Assembly: GCF_021117295.1 (NCBI RefSeq)
Contig: NZ_CP088247.1
Coordinates: 434,001 to 498,000, forward strand
Reading direction: 5' to 3'
Length of the DNA stretch: 64,000 bases
From: Methylorubrum sp. B1-46
GTDB taxonomy: Bacteria > Pseudomonadota > Alphaproteobacteria > Rhizobiales > Beijerinckiaceae
Shown: positions 8,659 through 16,478 of the stretch, piece after piece
Numbering within the stretch: the stretch's first letter is position 1
How the letters are laid out: every line of letters starts with the position of its first letter
Notes under the pieces: model-generated
What the model was told of the DNA's origin: nothing
Database searches by the model: none
Seen by the model: the letters and a program-made list of their open reading frames with translations, nothing else
Made by a program: the position numbers and the translations under genes

Positions 8659-9377
8659 CGGCCGATCGCGAAGACGGCGTCGACCTCGGCCGATGTCTCG
8701 ATCGAGCCGGCCTCCACCGGCACGGCGGTGCGGCCGCGCGGGGCCGGCGCCTTCATCGCCATGGCGTAGGGCATCGGCCGGACCGACTCGGTCCGCGGCG
8801 GCGCGTCGATCGAGATCACGGTACCAAGCTTCACCCCGGTCGCCTCGGCAATGCGCTCGGCCTGCGCTTTCGCGTCCTTCACGGCGGCGACCTGCACAGC
8901 GGCTTCCGCCGCCGCCGGGTCGCGCAGGCCGAAGCTGATCCCCTGGATCCGGTTGGCACCGGAATCGAGGGTGCGCCGCATCAGTTCGCCAAGCTTGCCC
9001 ATCTCGGCGAGCCGCACCCGCACGCGGTTACTCGCCGTATAGCCGTCCTCGCGCTCGCCCATCGTGCCGTCCGATTGGCGAACGTTCCTGATGCGCGGCT
9101 GCAGGGTGATCGCGGAGGTGCCGATATCGGCCTCCGCCACACCCATCTCCTTGGCCGTCGCGACGATCCCCTTCGCCGCTTGGCTCGCGGCATCGAGCGC
9201 GGCGGCCGGCGTGGCGCCGCGGCTCTCGACGCCGATCTCGACAGAGGCGAAATCCGGCGCAACCTCCTGCGAGGCGCGGCCGATCACCCGGATGCGGCCC
9301 GGCTCGTCATCGGCCGAGGCGGGTGCCGTCGCGACAGCGAGTAGCAGGAGAGGCGCTGCGATCGGAAAACGCGTCAC
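8655..9377 (-). CDS. SIMPL-domain periplasmic protein (DUF541/BP26-like)
   Basis: 240 residues starting at the GTG at 9377, whose last two bases overlap the argJ stop (GTGA). A cleavable signal peptide is visible ([21 protein letters not shown], cleavage before DDEPG). The mature part starts with [20 protein letters not shown], the hallmark beta-strand of SIMPL/DUF541 proteins such as the Brucella BP26 antigen and E. coli YggE. These periplasmic proteins assemble into oligomers and are linked to oxidative stress, but their biochemical role is unclear. The location between argJ and mutT shows cotranscription and is a lineage-specific insertion into the commoner argJ-mutT pairing (from memory). 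Confidence 0.88.
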   Translation of the reverse strand: MTRFPIAAPLLLLAVATAPASADDEPGRIRVIGRASQEVAPDFASVEIGVESRGATPAAALDAASQAAKGIVATAKEMGVAEADIGTSAITLQPRIRNVRQSDGTMGEREDGYTASNRVRVRLAEMGKLGELMRRTLDSGANRIQGISFGLRDPAAAEAAVQVAAVKDAKAQAERIAEATGVKLGTVISIDAPPRTESVRPMPYAMAMKAPAPRGRTAVPVEAGSIETSAEVDAVFAIGR

Positions 9378-10618
9378 GAGCGGTAGTCTCCGTTGATGGC
9401 GACGTAGGCCTTGGTGAGATCGCAGGTCCAGACGCGGGCGCGGCCCTGGCCGAGCCCGAGATCGACGCGCACGGTGATCTCGGGCCGCCGCATCACCGCG
9501 CTGGCCGCCTCCTCGCTGTAATCGGGATCGCGGGCGCCCTGCACGGCGACACGCACGTCGCCGAACCAGATCGCGAGGCGGTCGCGGTCGGCGGGCTCGC
9601 CGGCCTTGCCCACCGCCATCACCACCCGGCCCCAATTGGCGTCCTCGCCGGCCACGGCCGTCTTCACCAGCGGCGAATTGGCGATCGACATGGCGATGCG
9701 ATGGGCGGACGGGTCGCTCTCGGCGCCCTCGACCTCGACGGTCACGAGCTTGTTGGCCCCTTCGCCGTCGCGGGCGACGAGTTGCGCCAGCTCGATCAGC
9801 AGGTCGTCGAGGGCGGCGCGAAAGCCGGCGAGCCGGGGATCGTCGGCGCGGGTGACCGCCGCGTTGCCCGCGGCGCCGGTGGCGAAGAGCAGCAGCGTGT
9901 CCGAGGTGGAGGTGTCGCCGTCCACCGTCACGCAGTTGAACGAGGTCTTGGTGCCCTCGCTGAGGAGTTCCTGCAGCACGTCCTGCGGAAGCGCCGCGTC
10001 GGTGAAGGCGAAGGAAAGCATCGTCGCCATGTCGGGAGCGATCATGCCGGCACCCTTGGCGACGCCGTTGATCGTCACCGCCACGCCGTCGATCTCGACC
10101 CGGCGGGTGGCGAGTTTCGGGAAGGTGTCGGTGGTCATGATCGCCTGGGCCGCCTGCGCCCAGGCCTCGGCGCCGCCCTCGGCACGGGCGGCGCAATCGG
10201 CCAGCACGCCCTCGAATTTGCGGGCATCGAGCGGCTCACCGATCACGCCGGTGGAGGCGATCATCACAGCCTCGGGGGCGCAGGAAGCGGCCCGGCCGGC
10301 GATCTCGGCGGTCAGCGCCACCGCCTCGCGGCCCTTCATGCCGGTAAAGGCGTTGGCATTCCCCGAATTGACCACGAGCGCCCGCGCGCCCTTGCCGGTC
10401 TTCAGCGCGTCGCGGCACCAATCCACCGGCGCGGAAGGGCAGCGCGAGCGGGTGAACACGCCCGCCACCTGCGTTCCCTCGGCCAGGGCCACGTAGAGCA
10501 CGTCGGTGCGGTTCTTGTAGCGGATGCCGGCCTGCGCCGTGGCGAGGCGCACGCCCGCGATGTCCGGCAGCGAAGGCGACACGGCCGGGGCCAGAGGGGA
10601 GATTTCGGTGGATGACAT
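9374..10618 (-). CDS. argJ: Bifunctional ornithine acetyltransferase / N-acetylglutamate synthase
   Basis: 414 residues. ArgJ transfers the acetyl group from N-acetylornithine to glutamate (and can use acetyl-CoA), closing the acetyl cycle of arginine synthesis. The autoproteolytic site is intact: [14 protein letters not shown] at residues 188-201, with Thr199 becoming the N-terminal nucleophile of the beta subunit. The substrate motifs [10 protein letters not shown] and [10 protein letters not shown] are present. The start is the ATG at 10618 with GGAG about 10 nt upstream. A longer in-frame N-terminal extension exists upstream but has no family similarity. It heads the operon argJ-SIMPL-mutT. 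A separate argE-like gene lies at 56165-57340. Confidence 0.95.
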   Translation of the reverse strand: MSSTEISPLAPAVSPSLPDIAGVRLATAQAGIRYKNRTDVLYVALAEGTQVAGVFTRSRCPSAPVDWCRDALKTGKGARALVVNSGNANAFTGMKGREAVALTAEIAGRAASCAPEAVMIASTGVIGEPLDARKFEGVLADCAARAEGGAEAWAQAAQAIMTTDTFPKLATRRVEIDGVAVTINGVAKGAGMIAPDMATMLSFAFTDAALPQDVLQELLSEGTKTSFNCVTVDGDTSTSDTLLLFATGAAGNAAVTRADDPRLAGFRAALDDLLIELAQLVARDGEGANKLVTVEVEGAESDPSAHRIAMSIANSPLVKTAVAGEDANWGRVVMAVGKAGEPADRDRLAIWFGDVRVAVQGARDPDYSEEAASAVMRRPEITVRVDLGLGQGRARVWTCDLTKAYVAINGDYRS

Positions 10619-11036
10619 CGGTCGTCGGCTCCGTCTCGTACCCGTTCTCGCCCATTCGGCCGCATCGGGAAGCGCGGCCTCGCACGCGGAGGCGACACGG
10701 GCATGAAGCTCAAGGGTCGCAGGCCGCTGTCTTGCGCCCGTGAAGCGCCACGTCAACTCGCGGAGTACGCCCCAAGCGGGCGAAAGCCGCCACGGCCCCG
10801 CCGCCGGCCCAGGCGACTGCCGACAGCCATCCCGACACGCTTGACCACAGGCCGGCATACACCAATGGCCGGCATTCGTCCGGCAAGTTCAAGGCGCGGA
10901 GTACTCTCGGAACAACTTGCAATTTACAAGCCGACGACGCGTCTCAACATGTCTTGCAGGTGTGTCCCATGTGGCGCATCGGGGGTCTGATCGCTGGCCG
11001 ACGCTTGTATGCATTGTGCGATCTGCGTAACCTAGA
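10619..11036. other. Intergenic region between divergent argJ and receiver-like gene
   Basis: About 420 nt without a convincing gene. It must carry the promoters of argJ (minus) and the receiver-like gene (plus). Palindromic GAGTACTC (around 10899-10906) and an inverted repeat CTTG-N7-CAAG (around 10917-10931) are the only structures I see. Short open frames here have atypical protein composition and no ribosome sites. Confidence 0.5.
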
Positions 11037-11504
11037 ATGATGCAGCGCACCCAAGATCGTGAGGACGCGACCATCGCCGAGGCTCCCGTTCATGCGGAGG
11101 GCCCGATCGGGGTAAGCGGCACGCCGCGCAGTTGCTACGGCGTCCAGGTGTTGATTGCGGGGCGCCGGAAGCGGTGGCGCGACGAGATCAACGGGCAGAT
11201 CCGCCGCGCGGGCTACAGCGCGACGACGGTCGATTCGGCTGTCGATGCCCTCACGGTGCTCGTGCTCGGACTGCCGATCGACGTTCTTGTGACGGATGCC
11301 GAGCTGCACGGCTCGCTCGGGCTCAGCGAACTCGCCGCGGAGGCACGCGCCCTGCGCCCGAACCTCGGCATCGTCGTCGCCTGCGACTCGGCTCTCAGCG
11401 ATTGCGCCGACCTCGTGCCGGCGGACGCGCTGCTGGTGTCCAGCCCGAACGAGGAGGCAGTGGCCTGCTCGGTGCGCGAGGCGCTGGCCGCCCGCGCCCT
11501 CTGA
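11037..11504 (+). CDS. Stand-alone receiver-like (CheY-type) protein, degenerate
   Basis: 155 residues. After ~35 variable residues comes a receiver-like fold: strand VQVLIAGRRKRWRDEI, strand ATTVDSAVDALTVLV, then IDVLVTDAELHGSLGLSELAAEARALRPNLGIVVAC. The D of LVTDAELHG sits where the phosphorylated Asp is expected, but the paired acidic residues after strand 1 are absent (RRKR instead of DD), and the terminal KP is not evident (SSPNEE). It is therefore probably a pseudo-receiver that works by protein contact rather than phosphorylation. No output domain and no kinase gene is adjacent. The ATG at 11037 or 11040 starts the frame. Confidence 0.7.
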   Translation: MMQRTQDREDATIAEAPVHAEGPIGVSGTPRSCYGVQVLIAGRRKRWRDEINGQIRRAGYSATTVDSAVDALTVLVLGLPIDVLVTDAELHGSLGLSELAAEARALRPNLGIVVACDSALSDCADLVPADALLVSSPNEEAVACSVREALAARAL

Positions 11505-11595
11505 GACGCGCTTCGCCGTTCAAATCCGCGACGATCGGGCTCGTACCTCATGGGCGGCCGCTTGTGGCAGCCTCCGGGGCGGAGGACTCAACGCC

Positions 11596-12162
11596 ATGAC
11601 GATTCGCCGCCGCGACTGCCTCGCTCTGCTCGCCGTTCTCGCCGCGGGCCGCGCATCGACCGCCGCCCGTGCCGCCGAGGCAGGGCCGGCCGCTGCCTTC
11701 GCCTTCGCCAAGCCGGAGGGCGGGAGCCTTCCGCTCGCAGCCTATGCCGGCAAGCCCGTCCTCGTCGTCAACACCGCCACCGCCTGCGGCTACGCTCCGC
11801 AATTCGCCGGCCTCCAGGGTCTCTGGACCCGCTTCGGCGAGCGCGGCCTGACGGTGATCGCGGTCCCATCGCCCGACTTCGGCAACCAGGAGCCCCTCGA
11901 CGGAGCGGCCATCGCGGACGCCGCGCGGAAAAACCACGGCGTCACCTTCCCCGTGACCGACAAGACCCATGTCCGGGGTCCTTCCGCGCATCCGTTCTAC
12001 CGCTGGGCGGCCGAGCAGAAGCCGGGGCAGAGCCCGCAATGGAACTTCCATAAATATCTGATCGGCCGCGACGGCACTCTGCGCGCCGCCTTCGCGACCC
12101 AGGTCGATCCGAGCGACCCGCGCATCGTCAGCGCGATCGTCGCGGAGCTGGGGCAGGCCTGA
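11596..12162 (+). CDS. Exported glutathione peroxidase (BtuE-type, Cys form)
   Basis: 188 residues with an N-terminal Arg-rich signal sequence (MTIRRRDCLALLAVLAAGRA, mature from about residue 27), possibly Tat-dependent, so it would act in the periplasm. The peroxidase core follows: VLVVNTATACGYAPQF with peroxidatic Cys64, FGNQEP (Gln98), and SPQWNFHKYLI (Trp149-Asn150), completing the Cys/Gln/Trp/Asn tetrad. The family reduces hydrogen or lipid hydroperoxides using thioredoxin or glutathione. The ATG at 11596 has GGAGG upstream at a good distance, which decides the start. Export is unusual, since most bacterial enzymes of this family are cytoplasmic. Confidence 0.9.
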   Translation: MTIRRRDCLALLAVLAAGRASTAARAAEAGPAAAFAFAKPEGGSLPLAAYAGKPVLVVNTATACGYAPQFAGLQGLWTRFGERGLTVIAVPSPDFGNQEPLDGAAIADAARKNHGVTFPVTDKTHVRGPSAHPFYRWAAEQKPGQSPQWNFHKYLIGRDGTLRAAFATQVDPSDPRIVSAIVAELGQA

Positions 12163-12182
12163 TCCGTTCGCCGTCTCTCGCT

Positions 12183-12407
12183 TCACCGCCCCGGAATGTC
12201 GGCCGGCGGCAGCAGGCCCCGCTGCACCCGTTCCGGCGGCAGCGGGCGCCGGGCACGCGGTGACGGAAGGCGGCCGTCCCGCTCCACGGCACGCGGCGAC
12301 GCGGACGGATAGTTCGAGGCGAAGGGGTTTGGCGGCACGCTCTGGGCCGGGGCGGGCGTGGCGGCGAGGCAGAGGCTCGCGAAGACGAAGACGGTGCTCG
12401 AACGCAT
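12183..12407 (-). CDS. Small exported Pro/Arg-rich protein
   Basis: 74 residues. A signal peptide (MRSSTVFVFASLCLAATPAPAQ) is followed by a short Pro/Arg/Ser-rich mature part ending LLPPADIPGR, likely disordered. It converges with the peroxidase gene. No family recognised. A similar small exported protein (signal ending ALAQ, Pro-rich C-terminus) lies at 20166-20405, though the two do not align obviously. The Shine-Dalgarno region is weak. Confidence 0.6.
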   Translation of the reverse strand: MRSSTVFVFASLCLAATPAPAQSVPPNPFASNYPSASPRAVERDGRLPSPRARRPLPPERVQRGLLPPADIPGR

Positions 12408-12518
12408 CGGCGATGAGATTCCGATCAAGGGGGACTCGCGCCCGAACGGGGCGCGTCCCCACATGCCACCGGGCCGCGTCATCATTGCGGCCGGAGAGGC
12501 CGGGCCGGAGATCGCGCG

Positions 12519-12746
12519 ATGGAACCGCACAGCTTCGAACAGGGTGGCATCGTCTATGAGGTGAGCTTCGAGCGAACGCCGGACGGGTGGGTCGCCCACA
12601 TCCGGCCGGAAGACAGCGCGCAGGCGCATGTCGTCGCCTTTCCTGACGGCGTCGGCTTCGATCCGGACGACATGCGCGGCTCGTTGATCGCCGGCTGCGA
12701 GGCTGCGGTCGCGCGCATTCCGCGCCGGGTGCCGACGCGGCATTGA
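12519..12746 (+). CDS. Hypothetical 75-residue protein
   Basis: The protein (MEPHSFEQGGIVYEVSFERT then PDGWVAHIRPEDS) has alternating hydrophobic/polar strands, suggesting a small beta-sheet protein. It is shaped like DUF2188-type proteins, as is the next gene. No signal peptide or membrane segment. Codon use is similar to its neighbours. It precedes the 80-residue gene on the same strand by 90 nt. Not recognised as a named family. Confidence 0.55.
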   Translation: MEPHSFEQGGIVYEVSFERTPDGWVAHIRPEDSAQAHVVAFPDGVGFDPDDMRGSLIAGCEAAVARIPRRVPTRH

Positions 12747-12836
12747 CGGGGAGAGGCGGAACCTCCGGCATCTCAATCGGTTCGGGCTCCAGATCGCGCG
12801 GGGAAAGCGCGCCGGAAACGAACGGGATCTTTCGCG

Positions 12837-13079
12837 ATGACCGAAGTCACCTACCACATCGTCGAGCACGACGGCGGCTTCGCCTACAAGGTCGGCGACG
12901 TCTTCTCCGAGCCTTTCCCGAGCCGGGAGGAGGCGCTTCAGGCAGCGCAGGCGGCGGCGGCCGAGCAGCAGGTGCCGGGCTCGACCGAGGGCATCCGCTA
13001 CCAGGACGGGCGCGGCCAGTGGCACGACGAGACCGCACAGGGCAGCGACCGACCGGTGGCGCGGGTTGTGGAGGATTGA
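12837..13079 (+). CDS. DUF2188-like small protein
   Basis: 80 residues: TYHIVEHDGGFAYKVGDVFSEPFPSREEALQAAQAAAAEQ, consistent with DUF2188, a small beta-beta-alpha-like module (a strand, a glycine-containing turn, then a helix) whose function is unknown. The C-terminal RYQDGRGQWHDETAQGSDRP is hydrophilic. The start is the ATG at 12837 in a poor ribosome-site context. Confidence 0.6.
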   Translation: MTEVTYHIVEHDGGFAYKVGDVFSEPFPSREEALQAAQAAAAEQQVPGSTEGIRYQDGRGQWHDETAQGSDRPVARVVED

Positions 13080-13118
13080 TCCGGCGCCCCGGCTGATGAC
13101 TTCGGTTTCCTCTGCGTT

Positions 13119-13240
13119 CTTGCGAGGCGAAGCCGGGGCAATCCAGGGCGCAAATCTTCCGGAGAATTCGGGCGCTGGATCGCTTCGCTGACGCTCGCGA
13201 TGACGGAATGAGACGGGGCCGAAGCGATCGACCGGAAACG
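13119..13240. repeat. Dispersed intergenic palindromic repeat, copy 2
   Basis: Left arm 13119-13152 (TTGCGAGGCGAAGCCGGGGC, then AATCCAGGGCGC) is complementary, with mismatches, to right arm 13171-13206 (GCGCTGGATCGCTTCGCTGA ... CGCGATGACGG), around AAATCTTCCGGAGAATTCG. A tail, TGAGACGGGGCCGAAGCGATC followed by GACCGGAAACG (13209-13240), is shared with copy 3 at 58474-58602. It separates the convergent DUF2188-like gene and putA. Confidence 0.75.
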
Positions 13241-13250
13241 CGTTCCGGCC

Positions 13251-16200
13251 TCACCCGTCGAGGGTGATGAGCCCGACGCTGCCGCCTGCCGCCGCGGTGT
13301 TGACGGTCAGGGTCCGCTCAATGGCGAAGCGGGCGAGATAATGCGGGCCGCCGGCCTTCGGGCCGGTGCCCGACAGGCCGGTGCCGCCGAACGGCTGGCT
13401 CCCCACCACCGCGCCGATCATGTTGCGATTCACGTAGACGTTGCCGTGCGGCAGGGCCTCGGCGATCCGCTCCGCCGCCGCCTCGATGCGCGAGTGGATG
13501 CCGAGGGTCAGCCCGTAACCGCCGGCCCGGATCTCCTCGACGATGTGGGAGAGACCGTTTGCCGGAAAGCGGACGACGTGCAGGATCGGCCCGAACACCT
13601 CCTGCCGCAGGTCCGCCACGGCGCCGATCTCGAAGATGTGGGGCGCCACGTACACACCGCCCGGCGCCGCCCGAACGAAATGCGGACGCGCTGTAGCCGT
13701 CATCGCCCCGATATGGGCCTCGAGCCGCTTTTTCGCCTCGACATCGATCACCGGCCCGATATCGTTGGCGAGGTCGCGCGGATCACCGACCGTGAGTTCT
13801 CGCGCGGCGCCCGCCACCGTCGCGATCATCCGGTCGGCCACATCCTCCTGCACGAGGAGCAGCCGAAGGGCCGAGCAGCGCTGGCCGGCGGACCGGAAGG
13901 CCGAGGTGACGACGTCGTCGGCCACCTGCTCGGGAAGCGCCGTGGCATCGACGATCATCGCGTTGATGCCGCCGGTCTCGGCGATCAGCGGCAGGATCGC
14001 GCCGTCGCGGGCGGCGAGCGTCCGATTGATGCGCTGCGCGGTGGCGGTCGAACCGGTGAAGACGACGCCGGACAGGGCCGGATGTCCGATCAGCACAGCG
14101 CCGATCTCGGGACCGCCCGGCACGAGGTGCAGGGCACCGCTCGGAATGCCGACCCCGTGCAGCAGACGCACGGCGAGGGCGGCCACCAGCGGCGTCTGCG
14201 GCGCAGGCTTGGCGACCACGGCGTTGCCGGCCATCAGAGCCGCAGCGACCTGCCCCGTGAAGATGGCGAGGGGGAAATTCCAGGGCGAAATCGCGACGAA
14301 CACGCCCCGCCCGACGAGGCGCAGGCTGTTGGCCTCGCCCGCGGGACCGGGCAGACTTTCCGGTCCGGCGAACAGCAGCCGCCCCTGCACCGCGTAGTAG
14401 CGCAGAAAGTCGATCGCCTCGCGCCACTCCGCCAGGGCGTCGTCGAGGGTCTTACCGGCCTCGACCTGCAGCAGGTGCAGCAATCGACCCTTCTCCCGCA
14501 GGAAGGCCTCCGCGGCGCGCTCCAGGCAACCCGCGCGCTCCGCAGCACACGTCCGCATCCAGCCGGGAAAGCCGTTCGCCGCCGCCTCCATGGCGAGCGA
14601 CGCGACAGCAGCATCCGCCTCGATGACGCGGCCGATCACGCTCGCGTCGATCGGAGTGACCACCGGCCGGGCGCGACCGGCTCGGGGGGCTCCGTCGATG
14701 ATCGGCGCGGCCTCGGCGGGGCCGGACGCCGATGCGACGGCATCGGTCAGCCGTCGCAGCGCGGCGCCGTCGCCGAAGGCGAGCCCCGGTGAATTGCGGC
14801 GCTCGCACCCGAACAGGTCGCGCGGCAGCGGGATGCCGGGATGCCGGGCCTGGGAGGGCGTCTCCACCAGGTTCTGCGGCCGGGCGAGCAGTTCGGCTAC
14901 CGGCACCGCCGGATCGGCGGCGCGGGCGACGAAGGAGGAGTTCGCCCCGTTCTCCAAGAGCCGGCGAACGAGATAGGCGAGCAGCTCGCGGTGGCCACCG
15001 ACCGGCGCGTAGACGCGCTGGCCGATGCCGGGGGCCCGCTCGGCGAGCCGCTGGTAGAGCGCCTCACCCATGCCGTGCAGGCGCTGGAACTCGAAACCGG
15101 CCTCCTCCTTGACGGGAGCGTCGGCCAGCCCGGCGAGGCCGAGCACGCTCGCCACCGTCAGCGCGTTGTGGGTCGCGAATTGCGGGTAGAGCCGCGGGCG
15201 GTGGGCCAGCAGCCGCCGGGCGGCGGCCAGATAGTTCAGGTCCGTCATCGCCTTGCGGGTGAAGACGGGATAATCGGCCGCCCCTTGCGTCTGGGCGAGC
15301 TTCACCTCGGTGTCCCAGTAGGCGCCCTTGACGAGGCGCACCATCAGCCGGCGGTCGTGCCGCTCGGCGAGCGCGGCGACGTGGTCGATCAGCGGAAGGC
15401 AGCGCTTCGAATAGGCTTGGATCGCCAGCCCGAACCCATCCCAACCGGCGAGCGCCGGGTCGGCCAGCACCGCGGCGAAGACGTCAAGGGAGATTTTGAG
15501 CCGCTCCGCCTCCTCGGCGTCGAGGGTGAGGTTGAGGTCGTGGGCGCGGGCCGCGCGGGCGAGGTCGCGCACCACCGGCACCAGCTCGGCCATCACCCGC
15601 GCCGCCTGCGTAGGCGCGTAGCGCGGATGCAGCGCCGACAGCTTGACCGAGATACCCGGCCGTGCCGGCAGGGGCGCGTTGCCGGCCTCTCGGCCGATCC
15701 GCGCGATGGCACGGGCATAGGCTTGGCGGTAGCTCTCGGCGTCCTCGGCGGTGCGGGCGCCTTCCCCCAACATGTCGAAGGAGTAGCGCGAGCGCCGGGC
15801 ACTGCCGGAGCCGGCGCGCTTGAGCGCGGCGTCGATCTCCTCGGCCAGCACGAACTGCCCGCCCATCACCCGCATCGCCCGGTGCGCCGCCGCGCGCACG
15901 GCCGGTCGGCCGAGGCGACGGACCATGCTCCCGAGGGTCGCCTCGGGCGTGTCCTGCGGGCCGACGAGGCGGGCACCGAGGCCGAGCGCCCAGGCGGCGG
16001 CGTGGGCGAGCCCGCTATCTGAGCGCACAGCGTGGTGGACGAAATCGCCCTCGCGCAGCTTGTCGGCGATCAATCGGTCGGCGGTGGCCGCATCGGGCAC
16101 CCGCAACAAAGCCTCGGCGAGGCTCATCAGAGCCAGCCCCTCGCGGGTCGTCAGGGCGTATTCCCGCAGCAGCGCCTCGACAGCGCCGTGGCCGGCATCC

Positions 16201-16343
16201 GCGCGGATCGCTCCGATCAGGTCCGCGGCGAGCCGATCGACCGCCGCCTCCGTGCCGGCCGGCAGCGGCGCTTCGCGCAGCAGGATTTCGGCGAGCGCCG
16301 CGTCGTCCGGAGCGTAGGGGGCGTCAAAACGAGGAGGGGACAT
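13251..16343 (-). CDS. putA: Bifunctional proline dehydrogenase / P5C dehydrogenase
   Basis: 1030 residues. PutA oxidises proline to pyrroline-5-carboxylate (FAD) and then to glutamate (NAD). The N-terminal half is the TIM-barrel PRODH (ISVKLSALHPRYAPTQAARV; GFGLAIQAYSKRCLPLIDHV; MVRLVKGAYWDTEVK). The C-terminal half is an aldehyde dehydrogenase with SPWNFPLAIFTGQ, ETGGINAMI (general-base Glu) and SAGQRCSALR containing catalytic Cys823. No ribbon-helix-helix domain is visible at the N-terminus, so it does not look like the trifunctional autoregulated form of E. coli. The start ATG at 16343 (MSPPRFDAPYAP) was chosen; an in-frame GTG at 16376 is possible. It is downstream of the AsmA-like gene, 135 nt apart. 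Confidence 0.95.
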   Translation of the reverse strand: MSPPRFDAPYAPDDAALAEILLREAPLPAGTEAAVDRLAADLIGAIRADAGHGAVEALLREYALTTREGLALMSLAEALLRVPDAATADRLIADKLREGDFVHHAVRSDSGLAHAAAWALGLGARLVGPQDTPEATLGSMVRRLGRPAVRAAAHRAMRVMGGQFVLAEEIDAALKRAGSGSARRSRYSFDMLGEGARTAEDAESYRQAYARAIARIGREAGNAPLPARPGISVKLSALHPRYAPTQAARVMAELVPVVRDLARAARAHDLNLTLDAEEAERLKISLDVFAAVLADPALAGWDGFGLAIQAYSKRCLPLIDHVAALAERHDRRLMVRLVKGAYWDTEVKLAQTQGAADYPVFTRKAMTDLNYLAAARRLLAHRPRLYPQFATHNALTVASVLGLAGLADAPVKEEAGFEFQRLHGMGEALYQRLAERAPGIGQRVYAPVGGHRELLAYLVRRLLENGANSSFVARAADPAVPVAELLARPQNLVETPSQARHPGIPLPRDLFGCERRNSPGLAFGDGAALRRLTDAVASASGPAEAAPIIDGAPRAGRARPVVTPIDASVIGRVIEADAAVASLAMEAAANGFPGWMRTCAAERAGCLERAAEAFLREKGRLLHLLQVEAGKTLDDALAEWREAIDFLRYYAVQGRLLFAGPESLPGPAGEANSLRLVGRGVFVAISPWNFPLAIFTGQVAAALMAGNAVVAKPAPQTPLVAALAVRLLHGVGIPSGALHLVPGGPEIGAVLIGHPALSGVVFTGSTATAQRINRTLAARDGAILPLIAETGGINAMIVDATALPEQVADDVVTSAFRSAGQRCSALRLLLVQEDVADRMIATVAGAARELTVGDPRDLANDIGPVIDVEAKKRLEAHIGAMTATARPHFVRAAPGGVYVAPHIFEIGAVADLRQEVFGPILHVVRFPANGLSHIVEEIRAGGYGLTLGIHSRIEAAAERIAEALPHGNVYVNRNMIGAVVGSQPFGGTGLSGTGPKAGGPHYLARFAIERTLTVNTAAAGGSVGLITLDG

Positions 16344-16478
16344 GGAAGCCGTGGGATCGCTTGGAGAGAGTAGCACTCTCTCTGTCGTCCGATAGGCCGA
16401 TTTCTTGCCCTGCGACGCCCGTGAAACGTGACCGCTTTTCGATGCGGGCGGAGATGTTTCTCCTGCCCTCGCCGTCCG

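Noticed and set aside
8655..10196. Single long minus-strand protein running through argJ and the SIMPL gene
   Set aside because: The upstream half is an out-of-frame translation of argJ; the real SIMPL gene starts at the GTG that overlaps the argJ stop and carries a proper signal peptide.
10619..10858. N-terminal extension of ArgJ to an upstream start at 10858
   Set aside because: The extra 80 residues are Arg/Pro-rich and unrelated to ArgJ; the ATG at 10618 has a GGAG and gives the expected N-terminus.
13341..16022. Long plus-strand frames opposite putA
   Set aside because: No family similarity; putA has full catalytic motifs on the minus strand.
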